Below are positions 26,546-36,163 of a DNA stretch of 64,000 bases, one piece after another. This DNA is from Ruegeria arenilitoris. GTDB taxonomy: Bacteria; Pseudomonadota; Alphaproteobacteria; Rhodobacterales; Rhodobacteraceae. Location of the stretch: assembly GCF_013030985.1 (NCBI RefSeq), contig NZ_WPYP01000010.1:1-64000 (forward strand), read 5' to 3'. The notes under the pieces were generated by a model. That model saw nothing but the letters and a program-made list of their open reading frames with translations, had not been told where the DNA came from and did not search any database. The position numbers were made by a program, and so were the translations under genes. Numbering within the stretch: position 1 is the stretch's first letter; each line of letters begins with the position of its first letter.

Positions 26546-26917
26546 CTATTCCGAAGAGATCACGCCGCCGGCCCAAGCGACCGGACGCACCTCAAGTCGT
26601 GCAACCGGAGATGAGATCATTTTGGCGTATTCCAATGCCTCATCAAGGTCTTTGAAATCGGCGGCGTAAAATCCGAGGAAATTCTCCTTTGTCTCGGCGA
26701 ATGGGCCGTCGGTGATCAGTGGTGCTGCACCTTCGACCCGGGACGGCTCGACCATAACAGCAGAGGTTGGCGGCATCAGCTTCATTGACACGAATTCCCC
26801 CCGATCCGTTAATGCCGATTGCAGTGCACCGTGTCCTGACATCACTTCGTCCTGACGATCTTTGGGCAGCGCTTCAAACACGCCCGGTTCTCCATAGATT
26901 GTGATTGCGTATATCAT
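26546..26917 (-). CDS. YciI-like DGPF-domain protein, partner of the ECF sigma factor
   Basis: A 123-residue YCII-related protein with the name-giving DGPF motif in ITDGPFAETKE (about residue 72) and LGFYAADFKDLDEALEYA. DGPF proteins are nearly always encoded beside ECF42-type sigma factors and are likely targets or modulators. The start MIYAITIYGE at 26917 is used. Its stop is 3 bp from the sigma-factor start, so the two form an operon. Confidence 0.9.
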   Translation of the reverse strand: MIYAITIYGEPGVFEALPKDRQDEVMSGHGALQSALTDRGEFVSMKLMPPTSAVMVEPSRVEGAAPLITDGPFAETKENFLGFYAADFKDLDEALEYAKMISSPVARLEVRPVAWAGGVISSE

Positions 26918-27247
26918 ATTCGCCTCCAAACATCAGTCTCATGGTGCAAGGACGCGCGAAGACATGCAAATCCGACAACGGCCCTTAGCCCGCACTCATT
27001 CAGCTCTTCGAATGCTGCGGCCGCATTGCTGCCACTCGCTGTCAGCGCGATTTCTGGGGCGCATCGAGCTGACGGGTTGCTCAACGAAGCGGCCACTCAT
27101 ACTTGCGGTACGAATGGCCACTTTCTGGTCAGCATCTTTACGGCTGCATTCCCGCCCTGCCCGGCGGATCGATGATCAAGGTTAATATGCACCCTTGGTC
27201 ACTAGGCCGAAACGATAGAAACCCAATTACTATCGAGGTCCGGTCAA
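26918..27247. other. intergenic stretch upstream of the DGPF-sigma operon
   Basis: No gene is supported on either strand; short frames here have no recognisable domain. It must hold the promoter for the DGPF-sigma operon next to 26917. Confidence 0.4.
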
Positions 27248-28285
27248 CTATGGTGCAAGCCAATTAAACGGTTCAGCAGGTGCGAATTTTTCTGATACGT
27301 CACCCGCCAAAATCGGATGCCCCTTTAGTTCCAGCTTTTGTGGTTCACTGCCCTCTGAAAGATCTAGCTTGTTGATATCAACCCAATAGACATTTGGGCT
27401 AATGGCGGACTCAAAGTAGTACCTTCCATTTTCATGATCCGCGACGGAACGCCAAACCGTTGTCGCCAAATTGGGAGCATCCGGATCAGTAATTCCCAGG
27501 GGAACCGAGACATTGCGAATGATCGAAAATGCGGCTGCGGTTGCCATTCGGCGATCTTCGAACGCCGGCACAGTATCAAGATAGAAATCTGCCCGCGTAA
27601 ACCGATCTGCCGCACGATTTGTGCCCGGCAACATAGACAGGCCGCCAACCTGATCCCAATAGGCAGTCAATGCAAGCTGCTCATCATAAGTTGGGGAGTT
27701 GGTCATGACACGGTATTCTTCGCCATGATGCACGATGAGTTCGCCGTCTACATATTCGAAGATCGCGGAATCCCCGCTTTTGTCAGACAGCGAAAGATGT
27801 AGTCCAGCTTCGTGGCCGTTGGGAAGACGTGGGGCCACCATGGTGAATGGCTGTGCTGACAAGCCTTCAACCGCCTCGGCGACCGTCGCATAATTGTCGA
27901 GCGCGTATTGTGCCCAGGCACCGACGGACAGTGTGGGTTTACCCTCCGCCTCACCATAATCTGCTTCGGCCAAGTAAAGCAGGTTTGCTACAAGCCCGGC
28001 TTCGTTCATGCCGTCGACGGTGCCAATGTCATAACCCGACAAGGTGATCGATCCGTATTTTGACACCCATTCGATCGATCCTTCGCCCAAACCTCCGTCA
28101 CGCTCCATGCCCTTGGGAAACGCCCAAAAATCTGATCCGACATCCTCGAACCAGTCCATACTTCTGGCTGTGATGAAGCTGTCCGATCCGGTTTTGTAGA
28201 GTAGCCGAGTGCATGCATCGGCAGATACTGCCATTACCGACGCAGCGCAGATACCGGCAACTATATTTCGAGCAGCATTTTTCAT
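27248..28285 (-). CDS. secreted Ntn hydrolase, choloylglycine hydrolase/penicillin V acylase family
   Basis: 345 residues. A Sec signal peptide ends at ADA|C, so cleavage exposes Cys25 as the N-terminal nucleophile (Cys1). In mature numbering Arg17 and Asp20 appear in ARSMDW, and later TNSP and NRAADRF supply the family Asn and Arg, so the active site looks complete. Members hydrolyse linear amides such as bile salts, penicillin V and, in Gram-negatives, N-acyl homoserine lactones. In a marine-type bacterium the last is a reasonable guess. It stands alone. Confidence 0.9.
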   Translation of the reverse strand: MKNAARNIVAGICAASVMAVSADACTRLLYKTGSDSFITARSMDWFEDVGSDFWAFPKGMERDGGLGEGSIEWVSKYGSITLSGYDIGTVDGMNEAGLVANLLYLAEADYGEAEGKPTLSVGAWAQYALDNYATVAEAVEGLSAQPFTMVAPRLPNGHEAGLHLSLSDKSGDSAIFEYVDGELIVHHGEEYRVMTNSPTYDEQLALTAYWDQVGGLSMLPGTNRAADRFTRADFYLDTVPAFEDRRMATAAAFSIIRNVSVPLGITDPDAPNLATTVWRSVADHENGRYYFESAISPNVYWVDINKLDLSEGSEPQKLELKGHPILAGDVSEKFAPAEPFNWLAP

Positions 28286-28450
28286 GTTAAACTCCATGAT
28301 GTGTTTCGAATGACGACCAATTAGAAGATCGGGGGCTTCAGGTGTTCAGTTGTCGCACAGAACTTGCACAAAAGCCCTGCGGTACGCTTTCTGGGCTCGC
28401 AAAAAACCTGACAATTGCGGATTGCGGGGACTAGCTGACATCGCAACCCA

Positions 28451-28804
28451 TTATCCAATGACGCTGTGCCCACGAGCCTGCATACAATTCACCAGAACCT
28501 GGCGTTGGACCAACTCGTCATTGTATTGACCTTTGACAGAGCCAAGTATCCCGCCCGCGACCGCCCCACCGACAGCGTCATACCCATCTCCGATCATGGC
28601 ACCGGTGAGCGCACCGTCGATTGCGCCGAACGTGGTGTCCATTCCCCTTTTGCCGGATTGATAGTTTATCGCCAGAGCGGTGCAGTGTGCCTCGTCCGAA
28701 GCAAAGCTCGCATTTCTTGTGCCGTCCACTGCAAGCGGTTTCTGCATTGGGTACTGAGTGCAAGCGGTTAAACCAAGTACAGCAACAAGAACGAGTTTTT
28801 TCAT
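28451..28804 (-). CDS. glycine-zipper lipoprotein
   Basis: A 117-residue protein with a lipobox (LGLTAC, Cys15) and a glycine-rich region GAIDGALTGAMIGDGYDAVGGAVAGGILG (about 60-88) like Rick_17kDa/glycine-zipper outer-membrane proteins. Two further Cys follow (HCTAL, NCMQA). The start overlaps the stop of the upstream gene by 4 bp. Probably anchored in the outer membrane. Confidence 0.85.
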   Translation of the reverse strand: MKKLVLVAVLGLTACTQYPMQKPLAVDGTRNASFASDEAHCTALAINYQSGKRGMDTTFGAIDGALTGAMIGDGYDAVGGAVAGGILGSVKGQYNDELVQRQVLVNCMQARGHSVIG

Positions 28805-29349
28805 GATCGCTTCCCTTTAAAATAAGGACCTTGGCCTGAGTGACAAATGTTCAGATCGGCCATTCTCTGAACACTGCACACATAAGCAATCACGGGTTTG
28901 TTATAAGATTGATTTCCACAATTTGACGCTGCGTAAAATGCCATTTTCCCGCGCGACTTCCACCTTGCCCCGGGTGCCAAAAAAACAATGTCAGAACCAG
29001 TGATGATCATGCGAGTGGCACCGCTAGCGTTGACCGGGCCTGTCGTGTCATCGGCAGCACGCACTGTCGGCGCTGATACGGTTTTGTACGTTATGGCTCC
29101 GCCGGCCAAATGCAGGATGACTATTGACGTCATTCTGGCTTTTCCGTTGCCCTCGATATGAACAACCACCGTTTCAGCTTCGCTTTCGCCGATAACTGGG
29201 CGGTCTTCCGTTCGCAATGGACCGGTGCTTATGCGGTAGTCGCCGATATCCTGTCCCTCGGCGCTGTGATCGATGAACGTAACCGTAACCTGATATTCTC
29301 TTCGGCAGAATACTGTTTGCACGTCGCGCTGCGGGGGTAATTCGTGCAA
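28801..29349 (-). CDS. hypothetical protein, possibly allene-oxide-cyclase-barrel-like
   Basis: A 182-residue product coupled to the lipoprotein gene. Residues about 20-130 resemble the AOC/dirigent-type beta barrel in layout: TFIDHSAEGQDIGDY, then strand-turn repeats with AGGAITYKT. This is a weak, pattern-level resemblance. The first 15 residues are odd (MHELPPQRDVQTVFCRRE) and there is no signal peptide. A 5' truncation or frameshift that removed an export signal is possible. Confidence 0.5.
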   Translation of the reverse strand: MHELPPQRDVQTVFCRREYQVTVTFIDHSAEGQDIGDYRISTGPLRTEDRPVIGESEAETVVVHIEGNGKARMTSIVILHLAGGAITYKTVSAPTVRAADDTTGPVNASGATRMIITGSDIVFLAPGARWKSRGKMAFYAASNCGNQSYNKPVIAYVCSVQRMADLNICHSGQGPYFKGKRS

Positions 29350-29451
29350 TGAGCCCTAAGTACCACTTTCTGCACATTGCACGAATGGCGCTTGCTTCAA
29401 AAAAGCAGACATCCATAAGCGCTTCTTGCTGAGGACAAGCTGCCCCTCGGG

Positions 29452-30240
29452 TCAAGTCATCGGTCGCCGCGCACTGGTGACCATGAAGCCAGGTCCGGCC
29501 GTCCAAGCTTCGGGGTTACGGACGATCGAAAGTGCTTCGGTCAGCATGCCTTCGGTCATAAAACCGCCACCGATCAATTTAGGCGCCAATGTTGCCAATG
29601 TTAGTGACCAGGTCTGCGCTTCAGCCGCTCCTGCGGTATTTCCGGAGAGATTCAGAATGGGCTGGATGTGCCGTGCATCAATTTCTGTAAAGCCCGTTTT
29701 GGCAAGAAAGCCCGGCAACGTTGCACCAAACTCTAAATTCCACCCTTGAGATGCGGTGAAGTCGAGATACGCGGTCCAGAACGTTGCCCAAAAACGGCTC
29801 GGGCCAGACGCAACTCGCCTGAAGTCCATTTCAGTAACAACAAATGCACCACCGGGTTTGAGCGACTTCAGGATCGCTGACAAAACCTCCGTTCGGGTCG
29901 GTAAAAAGCACAACACCGCGCGGCAGTGAACCAGATCATACAATTCTGAACCAAGCTCATCGGCTCGCAGATCGATCTCCTCTAGGGCTAGGTTGGGTAA
30001 GGTGTTTTCTTTCACGGACGACACGTCCAGATCGCTGGCGATGACATTGGCGTGGGGCAATGTCTCGGCCAGCCAGATCGCGACGCTTCCGCGCCCGGCA
30101 CCTATATCCAGACAATGCGCATTCTCTGGAAGGTTCAGTCTTTCAATTGTTGCAAAGGTATCGGGGTCGTGCGCATGTGACATGCGATCAAGCCGCTCGG
30201 CCTCAGTGGGCAATGTGTGAGGTAATAGATCTTCGTACAT
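29452..30240 (-). CDS. class I SAM-dependent methyltransferase
   Basis: A 262-residue methyltransferase. Motif I is LDIGAGRGSVAIWLAE (about 45-60), the acidic loop is IASDLD, and the post-I part is DLVHCRAVLCFLP. ATG at 30240 is chosen because GGGAGG is eight bases upstream; the frame extends 14 codons further. Substrate unknown. It is divergent from a DMT-family exporter gene. Confidence 0.88.
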   Translation of the reverse strand: MYEDLLPHTLPTEAERLDRMSHAHDPDTFATIERLNLPENAHCLDIGAGRGSVAIWLAETLPHANVIASDLDVSSVKENTLPNLALEEIDLRADELGSELYDLVHCRAVLCFLPTRTEVLSAILKSLKPGGAFVVTEMDFRRVASGPSRFWATFWTAYLDFTASQGWNLEFGATLPGFLAKTGFTEIDARHIQPILNLSGNTAGAAEAQTWSLTLATLAPKLIGGGFMTEGMLTEALSIVRNPEAWTAGPGFMVTSARRPMT

Positions 30241-30381
30241 CTGGTGCCTCCCATATCTATCCAGAAAATACACTGTATTCACGCATTGTAATACCCGGAC
30301 GCACGGTTTCCTTGCTTGTGGTAGGGTTGGTTGACATCATGTTTTTGTGGTGAATCACGTGTTCGAAAAAGCGCATTCGTC

Positions 30382-31272
30382 ATGAACAGGCCTGTTGCCC
30401 TCGACTATCTGCTGTTGGTGGGGATCAGTCTGATTTGGGGGTCTCAGTTTGTTCTGAACGAACTGGCCATTCAGAGTTTTTCGCCTCTGATCGTGGCGAC
30501 CGGGCGGGTGCTGATCGGCTTTTTGACCCTGACGGTCATCGCCGCTGTGATGTACGGGCGTTCAGCCGGATCTTCGATAAAAGTCGGCAGACAGCCTTGG
30601 TCGCTTTACTGTGCAATTGCGGTAGCTGAAGCAATCTTGCCGTGCTTTCTGATCCCCTGGGGGCAGCAACACGTCGACAGCAGTATTGCGGCCATCCTCC
30701 TTGCCACAGTGCCAATCTTTACCCTGATACTGGCCCCGTTTTTCGTGAAAGACGAGCATTGGAGTTTGATCGCAGCGCTGAGTGTCGCTGTCGGCTTTGT
30801 AGGGATTCTGGTTCTGATCGTTCCAAGTATCAAAGGCAGCTGGCTGGCGGATATAATCGGCGAACTGGCGATCCTGGGCGGCGCATTGAGTTTCTCGGCT
30901 AGCCTGATCATGATGAAACATCTGTCAAACGTGCCACCTGTTCTTGCGATGCGAAACGTCTTTATGATCGCGTCCGCAGTACTGGTGGTATTGACGCTGA
31001 TCCTCAGTTCCGCGTGGAAGCCGGACCTGTCGTGGCAAAGCGTATCAGCGCTGGTAGGCCTGGGCGTCTTTTGTGGCGGCATAGCCTATGTTCTGTTCAT
31101 CTATATGGTTGGTCGAACCGGCCCGACCTTTACTGCCCTTTCCGGTTATCTGATCACGCTGGTTGGCGTTTTCATCGGCATTGCATTTCTTGGCGAACGA
31201 CTGCAGCCTAACGATATTTTCGCGCTAGTTCTGATCATTGCCGCGCTGGTTATCGGAAAGTTCAAGTCTTAG
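30382..31272 (+). CDS. EamA/DMT-family transporter
   Basis: A 296-residue inner-membrane protein with about ten hydrophobic segments in two EamA repeats (LIWGSQFVLNELAI near 15-30; ELAILGGALSFSASLIMMK near 165). Members export amino acids, metabolites or drugs. The gene is divergent from the methyltransferase gene across 141 bp that must hold both promoters. Confidence 0.9.
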   Translation: MNRPVALDYLLLVGISLIWGSQFVLNELAIQSFSPLIVATGRVLIGFLTLTVIAAVMYGRSAGSSIKVGRQPWSLYCAIAVAEAILPCFLIPWGQQHVDSSIAAILLATVPIFTLILAPFFVKDEHWSLIAALSVAVGFVGILVLIVPSIKGSWLADIIGELAILGGALSFSASLIMMKHLSNVPPVLAMRNVFMIASAVLVVLTLILSSAWKPDLSWQSVSALVGLGVFCGGIAYVLFIYMVGRTGPTFTALSGYLITLVGVFIGIAFLGERLQPNDIFALVLIIAALVIGKFKS

Positions 31273-31301
31273 CTCGCTGCCGCATCACGTTCGCTTCTCA
31301 C

Positions 31302-32471
31302 TTACCTTGGCGCAATGAAAACGTCCGTCTTCGGGAATTCTTCGATAACATCCAGCTTTTGGTCGAAATGTGCGGCAAGCAGGTAGTTGGGATTACCTGC
31401 GATCCATTCTGAAAGGTCGATTGCCTGATACTCACCGGTGTTGAACGCGATCAGTATTCGGGCTTTTCCCTCACCAACATTTTCAATCGAATGCCCATAG
31501 CCCTGAGGAATATATCCCACATCCCCCTTGTTCAGAGATTCTGAGGCGAAGCGGCCGTTTGCACCAAATATGGTAATTCCGATGCTACCGCTCATTACGT
31601 ATTGCCATTCATCCGCGTTCGGGTGCCAGTGGAACTCCCTCATCCCATTAGGCTCAAGTTCCAAAACCACGCCCGTTATCGTGGTTGAGATGGGGAATTC
31701 CAATTGGCTGACCAGCCATTCTCGACCGCCTGCGAATGAAGAATTCGGATCCTGGTCGAGCAGCCTGTATTTATGCGTATTCCGAGGTGTTGCCAGATGC
31801 CCCTGATGAGGCAAAGCAGGTTCTTCCGGCGGCGGGTCGCCGTGAACGAAATAAACTTCGCTCTTGGGAAAAGAGTCAAACGCCGCTGCGGGCAAGCCAA
31901 GGGACTTTGACAACAAGTCTTTCGGCGCGTGGCCAATCCAGTCCGTGATGCTGAATGTACCAAATTCAGAGAAGTACCCATTATCGAATATAAGAATGAA
32001 GTGGCAGGGCTGGTTGCCCAGACATTGTATGGAATGCCCGTAACCACGCGGGAAATACCATACGTCACCCGGTTCAAAATCGTTCGTTTCGGATTTTCCC
32101 GCCGGGTTGATGACTGTCGTCCGGCATCGCCCCTCCATTACAAATGCCCATTCGGCAGCAGTGGCGTGCCAGTGCAATTCACGGGCAACACCGGGTTCCA
32201 GTTTCATCGAGACACCGGCGATTCCCGTTGAAACAGGAAGCTGTTTAACGGTGGCTTCTTTCCCGAAACTACCACCGTCTTCACGACCTTTGGATTTTTC
32301 CAGTTCAAACTTGAAGTTTGGAAGCTCTTGCTTGGAAAGCTCTGGATCAGGAACATTGTTCCAAAATGGACCGGATGGAAACTCCGCGGCTGAAACTTGC
32401 ATCGCAGCAGTTCCACCTAGACCCGTTGCCGCGGCTGCTTTGAAGAATTCTCGCCTGGATGAACTAACCAT
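31302..32471 (-). CDS. Tat-exported bicupin, oxalate decarboxylase family
   Basis: 389 residues. The N-terminal SRREFFKAAAATG is a twin-arginine signal. Two cupin domains follow, each with a complete metal set: HWHATAAEW with GYGHSIQ (first) and HWHPNADEWQ with GYGHSIEN (second), as in Mn-dependent oxalate decarboxylase. It would turn oxalate into formate and CO2 in the periplasm after folding with metal in the cytoplasm. Substrate is family-based. Confidence 0.92.
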   Translation of the reverse strand: MVSSSRREFFKAAAATGLGGTAAMQVSAAEFPSGPFWNNVPDPELSKQELPNFKFELEKSKGREDGGSFGKEATVKQLPVSTGIAGVSMKLEPGVARELHWHATAAEWAFVMEGRCRTTVINPAGKSETNDFEPGDVWYFPRGYGHSIQCLGNQPCHFILIFDNGYFSEFGTFSITDWIGHAPKDLLSKSLGLPAAAFDSFPKSEVYFVHGDPPPEEPALPHQGHLATPRNTHKYRLLDQDPNSSFAGGREWLVSQLEFPISTTITGVVLELEPNGMREFHWHPNADEWQYVMSGSIGITIFGANGRFASESLNKGDVGYIPQGYGHSIENVGEGKARILIAFNTGEYQAIDLSEWIAGNPNYLLAAHFDQKLDVIEEFPKTDVFIAPR

Positions 32472-32830
32472 ATTGGCCTCCTAATTCTCGGGGAGTGGCC
32501 TCAAAAGTGTAACACAGGATATTTGGCTCTCTAAATAAACCACATATTGTCTGGCACGGTCGTATAGCGGACACCCGTGCCATCTCATCTTCTATGTGTA
32601 ATTACCTGTGTAGCTATGCTTTGGATGACGCAAAAGCACGGAAAGCGGCTGTTGGTGTATGCGCGGCGAAACCTCACTTTGTCCGCTCACCTGCCATTTG
32701 CCATCTAGTGCTGAACGTCGGGACTGCGCGGAACAAAGGTCGTGTTCGGGTGAATTCCATAAAACAGTTTGTCGCTGAGCAGACATTCGATGAAAGTAAG
32801 CTTCAGGCACAGTCTAACTTTGATAGGTAA
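32472..32830. other. intergenic stretch before the amidase gene
   Basis: No convincing gene. A 78-codon rightward frame (32594-32830) abuts the amidase gene but has no domain and overlaps similar-sized frames on the other strand. ACTTTGTCCGC at about 32677-32687 recurs near 40655, suggesting shared decayed sequence. Confidence 0.4.
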
Positions 32831-34219
32831 ATGCGGATGCCCGACTCTATCGTTGAACAAGTAAGACAGGTTCGCAGCGGATCGCTCACGGCGGTTTCGC
32901 TGGTCGAGCGGACGTTTGATAAGATGGCTTCCAACAGTGCAATCAACGCCTTCATTTCATTTGACCGGGATAAGGCCTTGGCAGAAGCAAAAAAGGTTGA
33001 TCGTCTGGTAGCCTCTGGTGGCAACACAGGGCGATTGGCGGGTATACCGCTTGCGATCAAGGACAATATCGATGTCGAAGGGTTCCGGACCACTGCCGGC
33101 ACCCCAGGTATCGACTATGTTGCATCGAAGTCGGCCCCGATTGTCTCCCACCTAACATCCGAGGGTGCAATTGTTATTGGCAAGACGAACATGCACGAAC
33201 TTGCCTTCGGGGTGACGTCCAACAACGCAGCATTCGGAACCGTTCGAAACCCCGCCGATCATACCCGGATCCCGGGCGGGTCGTCAGGTGGGACCGCAGC
33301 TGCGGTTGCATCCGGGATCGTTTCGGGCGGGCTCGGAACCGATACCGCAGGTTCAATCAGAGTACCCGCCGCATTGACGGGCGTGGTAGGGTTTCGCCCT
33401 TCGACCTCGTTGATTGATATGAAAGGCATTGTCCCTTCTGTTCCGACGTTTGACGTTGCCGGCCCCATGGCGACGACCGTTGGAGACGTTGCGTATCTGG
33501 CTTCAATCATGACGCATCAGACGATGCCCCGGCCCCGCAATCTGCGAGGTTTGCGTCTGGGTTTGGTAAAAGACTACATGGTAAACCTTTCGTCGCATGT
33601 GTCTCGTGCTGTCAGCGATGCTTTCGCGAAGATCGAGCAGGCTGGGGTTACCTTGGTCGAAGTCGACATATCGCCGATAAGCTCTGCATCGTTCGAAGTG
33701 GGTTTCTCTGTTGGGTTCTACGAGATGAAAAATGCAATGGCTGCTTATCTGGCGCAAATGCAACCAAACACAACATTGCAGGAAATGATCGGCAAGATCG
33801 CCAGCAAGGACGTCAAGAACACCTATGTCAATTCAGTTTTGGGTGAAGACGCACCATCTGAGACCACTTATCGAGAGGCAATCGCCAGGATCGATGGGAT
33901 CAGGCAGAATTATCTAAGGCTATTTGAGGATCATCATCTCGATGCCCTGATCTTTCCGGCGACACCGCTCGAAGCACCGCCGATTGAAGGATCTGATGAG
34001 GCCGTTTTCCTGAACGGTGAATATGTGCCTACCTTGCCGGTTTTTATGCGAAACGTTGCTGCAACCGGCGTGTATGGTGCTCCGGGAATATCGATTCCTC
34101 TGAGTGCTTCAGAAGGGGATCATCTGCCAGTGGGATTGGAAATTGACGGGCGTCCGGAAGCTGACCTTGACCTGCTTGGCATTGCGCTTGGGATCGAAGC
34201 TGCTCTGGTGAACGCCTAG
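32831..34219 (+). CDS. amidase-signature-family amidase
   Basis: A 462-residue amidase with the full Ser-cisSer-Lys triad: Lys77 in AIKDNID, Ser152 in GGSSGG and Ser175 in GTDTAGSIR. The spacing matches indole-acetamide hydrolase, GatA-like and other general amidases. No GatB or GatC is adjacent, so it is not the tRNA amidotransferase. Substrate unknown. Confidence 0.92.
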   Translation: MRMPDSIVEQVRQVRSGSLTAVSLVERTFDKMASNSAINAFISFDRDKALAEAKKVDRLVASGGNTGRLAGIPLAIKDNIDVEGFRTTAGTPGIDYVASKSAPIVSHLTSEGAIVIGKTNMHELAFGVTSNNAAFGTVRNPADHTRIPGGSSGGTAAAVASGIVSGGLGTDTAGSIRVPAALTGVVGFRPSTSLIDMKGIVPSVPTFDVAGPMATTVGDVAYLASIMTHQTMPRPRNLRGLRLGLVKDYMVNLSSHVSRAVSDAFAKIEQAGVTLVEVDISPISSASFEVGFSVGFYEMKNAMAAYLAQMQPNTTLQEMIGKIASKDVKNTYVNSVLGEDAPSETTYREAIARIDGIRQNYLRLFEDHHLDALIFPATPLEAPPIEGSDEAVFLNGEYVPTLPVFMRNVAATGVYGAPGISIPLSASEGDHLPVGLEIDGRPEADLDLLGIALGIEAALVNA

Positions 34220-34419
34220 TGGCCCGCTGGGAAAAGAAAGCTACTATTGCGACCTTAAACTCGGGCCACCTAACATCCTTGATGTTCGAATTTGCATTCA
34301 TCAGAAATGACACCAAAGGGCTTTAAGGACGGGGGCTGAGCACTTTCCAAGTTTTGTTCCAGTCACGACATTGTCTCTCTAAATTAGCTTTCGACTGATC
34401 CGGAACACTCAACCGAACA

Positions 34420-35832
34420 TCAGTCTTTCCACCCCAGGGCACGCAGTCGGTTGATGACCTCCAGCGCGTTTTCTTCGCGGCGGTGAAGGCGCTTCAGAAC
34501 GACTTCGGCGGGAAATCCGGGCCAATCTTCTTCAAGCAGCGCCAACATGCGTTGCCCGTCTCGTTCGCGTCCAAGCGCTTGGTAGGTGGCGGCGAGATAC
34601 ACCACACCCGGCGCTGAAAGCGGACCGCCGCGCGCGTTGCTGTCTTCGATGATGCGGGCTGCCTCCTCAAACTCGCCCATATGGAACCGGGCGGCGGCAA
34701 GGATGTTCTGATCGGCATAGCGGGTGTTGGCCCCAGCCCGCTGTCTTTCCTGCAACGCCGCATGAACTGCCGTCTCCCACGCGCCGGATAGAACCGCCAC
34801 CACTCCAAAGAAATCCAGCACATTGCCGTCGTTCGGGGCCAAGGACGCGGCCCGTTCCGAATAGCGCATGGCGTTTTCAAAATTTCCCTCCACAAACGCA
34901 ACCCAACCCGCTGCCGATTGGGACCATGCGTGAGACGGGTTGAGTTTGAGGGCGCGCGCCAGCATCTCGTTTGCTTCGCCCAAAAAGGCATCATGCTGCG
35001 GCCCGTCGATTGACAACAACGCTTGGGATGCAAGCGTTTGGGCCGCCCCGGCATAGGCGCCCGCGGCGTTCGGATCGATGTCAATGGCGGCGCGAAACAG
35101 TTCGGTGGTCAGGCGCTGCCGCTCGGCGTCGAATATCGGATAGATGAGACCACGTGCCTGCGCCGTGAGGTTCGCCGCTTCCAACGCCGCGGGGGACCGC
35201 TCCATAAGCGCTTCACGCTCAAGACGTTCAGATTTGACCGCCGGCGTGCGCGTTGGGTCGCTCAAAAGCAAATACAGCACCGTCAATGCGATCAGCCCGA
35301 TTACACCCAAAATGGCTGTCACCCGCAACAAGTGCTTGGCGGGCCGTCGGGCGATCTCTGCTGCTGCAAGGCCATCATACGCCGATGCCTCTGTTGGCTC
35401 CGGCGCCGACTTTTCAAACTGCACCCGCTGTCTTTCGAACCGCGGCGCGTACCCTCCCTTGTCGATATGCACTCGAACCGGGTCCGACTGGCCTTCGGTT
35501 TCATAATAGTCTTCAAGCAAACGGCGCAGGCGTCGGGCCTCGACGCGAACCAAGTTTGCGGACGAACGTTCATCGACAGGATCACGGTCATAGACGAAGT
35601 GCGCTATGGATTTGGCGCGCAGCTTGTCAGTGTTCCCTAGGATCGTTTCGCCGGCGACAAAATCGAGGAATTCTCTCAGACGCGGTGTGCTGGAGAACAA
35701 ATCGCTCTTTAGAACACGCGAGATCGCATCGCGCATTTCAACCTCGCGCAGCCTTGGATCACCCCCTACATTTTCCGAGGTGCCTGAAGCGGGATCACGC
35801 ATTGATTTCCGCACCTTACCCATCGAACTCAC
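34420..35832 (-). CDS. membrane-anchored winged-helix-like/TPR protein
   Basis: 470 residues. Residues about 30-130 form a DNA-binding-like domain (LREFLDFVAGETILGN, RVEARRLRRLLEDYYET) found at the N-terminus of many TPR signalling proteins. A membrane span lies at about 168-190 (TAILGVIGLIALTVLYLLL). A TPR-rich, probably periplasmic part follows. It is divergent from the sulfatase gene, suggesting ToxR-like control of it, but no direct evidence shows this. Confidence 0.75.
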   Translation of the reverse strand: MSSMGKVRKSMRDPASGTSENVGGDPRLREVEMRDAISRVLKSDLFSSTPRLREFLDFVAGETILGNTDKLRAKSIAHFVYDRDPVDERSSANLVRVEARRLRRLLEDYYETEGQSDPVRVHIDKGGYAPRFERQRVQFEKSAPEPTEASAYDGLAAAEIARRPAKHLLRVTAILGVIGLIALTVLYLLLSDPTRTPAVKSERLEREALMERSPAALEAANLTAQARGLIYPIFDAERQRLTTELFRAAIDIDPNAAGAYAGAAQTLASQALLSIDGPQHDAFLGEANEMLARALKLNPSHAWSQSAAGWVAFVEGNFENAMRYSERAASLAPNDGNVLDFFGVVAVLSGAWETAVHAALQERQRAGANTRYADQNILAAARFHMGEFEEAARIIEDSNARGGPLSAPGVVYLAATYQALGRERDGQRMLALLEEDWPGFPAEVVLKRLHRREENALEVINRLRALGWKD

Positions 35833-35917
35833 CCCTCCAGCTTAGGGTGACTCACTTCCCCGAAGCAAAACTTAACTGCGATCCTGCGTCTGTCTGCCCC
35901 AATCAGCCGAGGCTCAG

Positions 35918-36163
35918 GTGAGTTTTCTGGAACGACACGACCCGTCCCTGTTTGCCCGATTTCAGCGGGTGCGGCGGCGCGACCAGCGACTGGTCGAAGT
36001 CTTTGACGATCTGGAAAGCGTCGCTGCCGACCTTGACCAAAACGCAGGGCGCACCGCGGGCCTCCTGGTCGGGATTGTCGCTGAACTCACCGACGAGCTT
36101 CGGCAGCGGGTTGAGGCCTGTGAAACGAAACTTAATCAAGGAGAGCTACAAAATGACACTTAA
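35918..36163 (+). CDS. possible small protein upstream of the sulfatase gene
   Basis: An 81-codon frame from GTG with good codon periodicity, charged and helical, without signal or membrane segment. It overlaps the sulfatase start by 11 bp and could couple its translation. No family recognised and the opposite strand is also open, so it may be chance. Confidence 0.3.
   Translation: MSFLERHDPSLFARFQRVRRRDQRLVEVFDDLESVAADLDQNAGRTAGLLVGIVAELTDELRQRVEACETKLNQGELQNDT

Noticed and set aside
32594..32830. 78-codon frame before the amidase gene
   Set aside because: No domain, no ribosome site and equal-length frames on the opposite strand.
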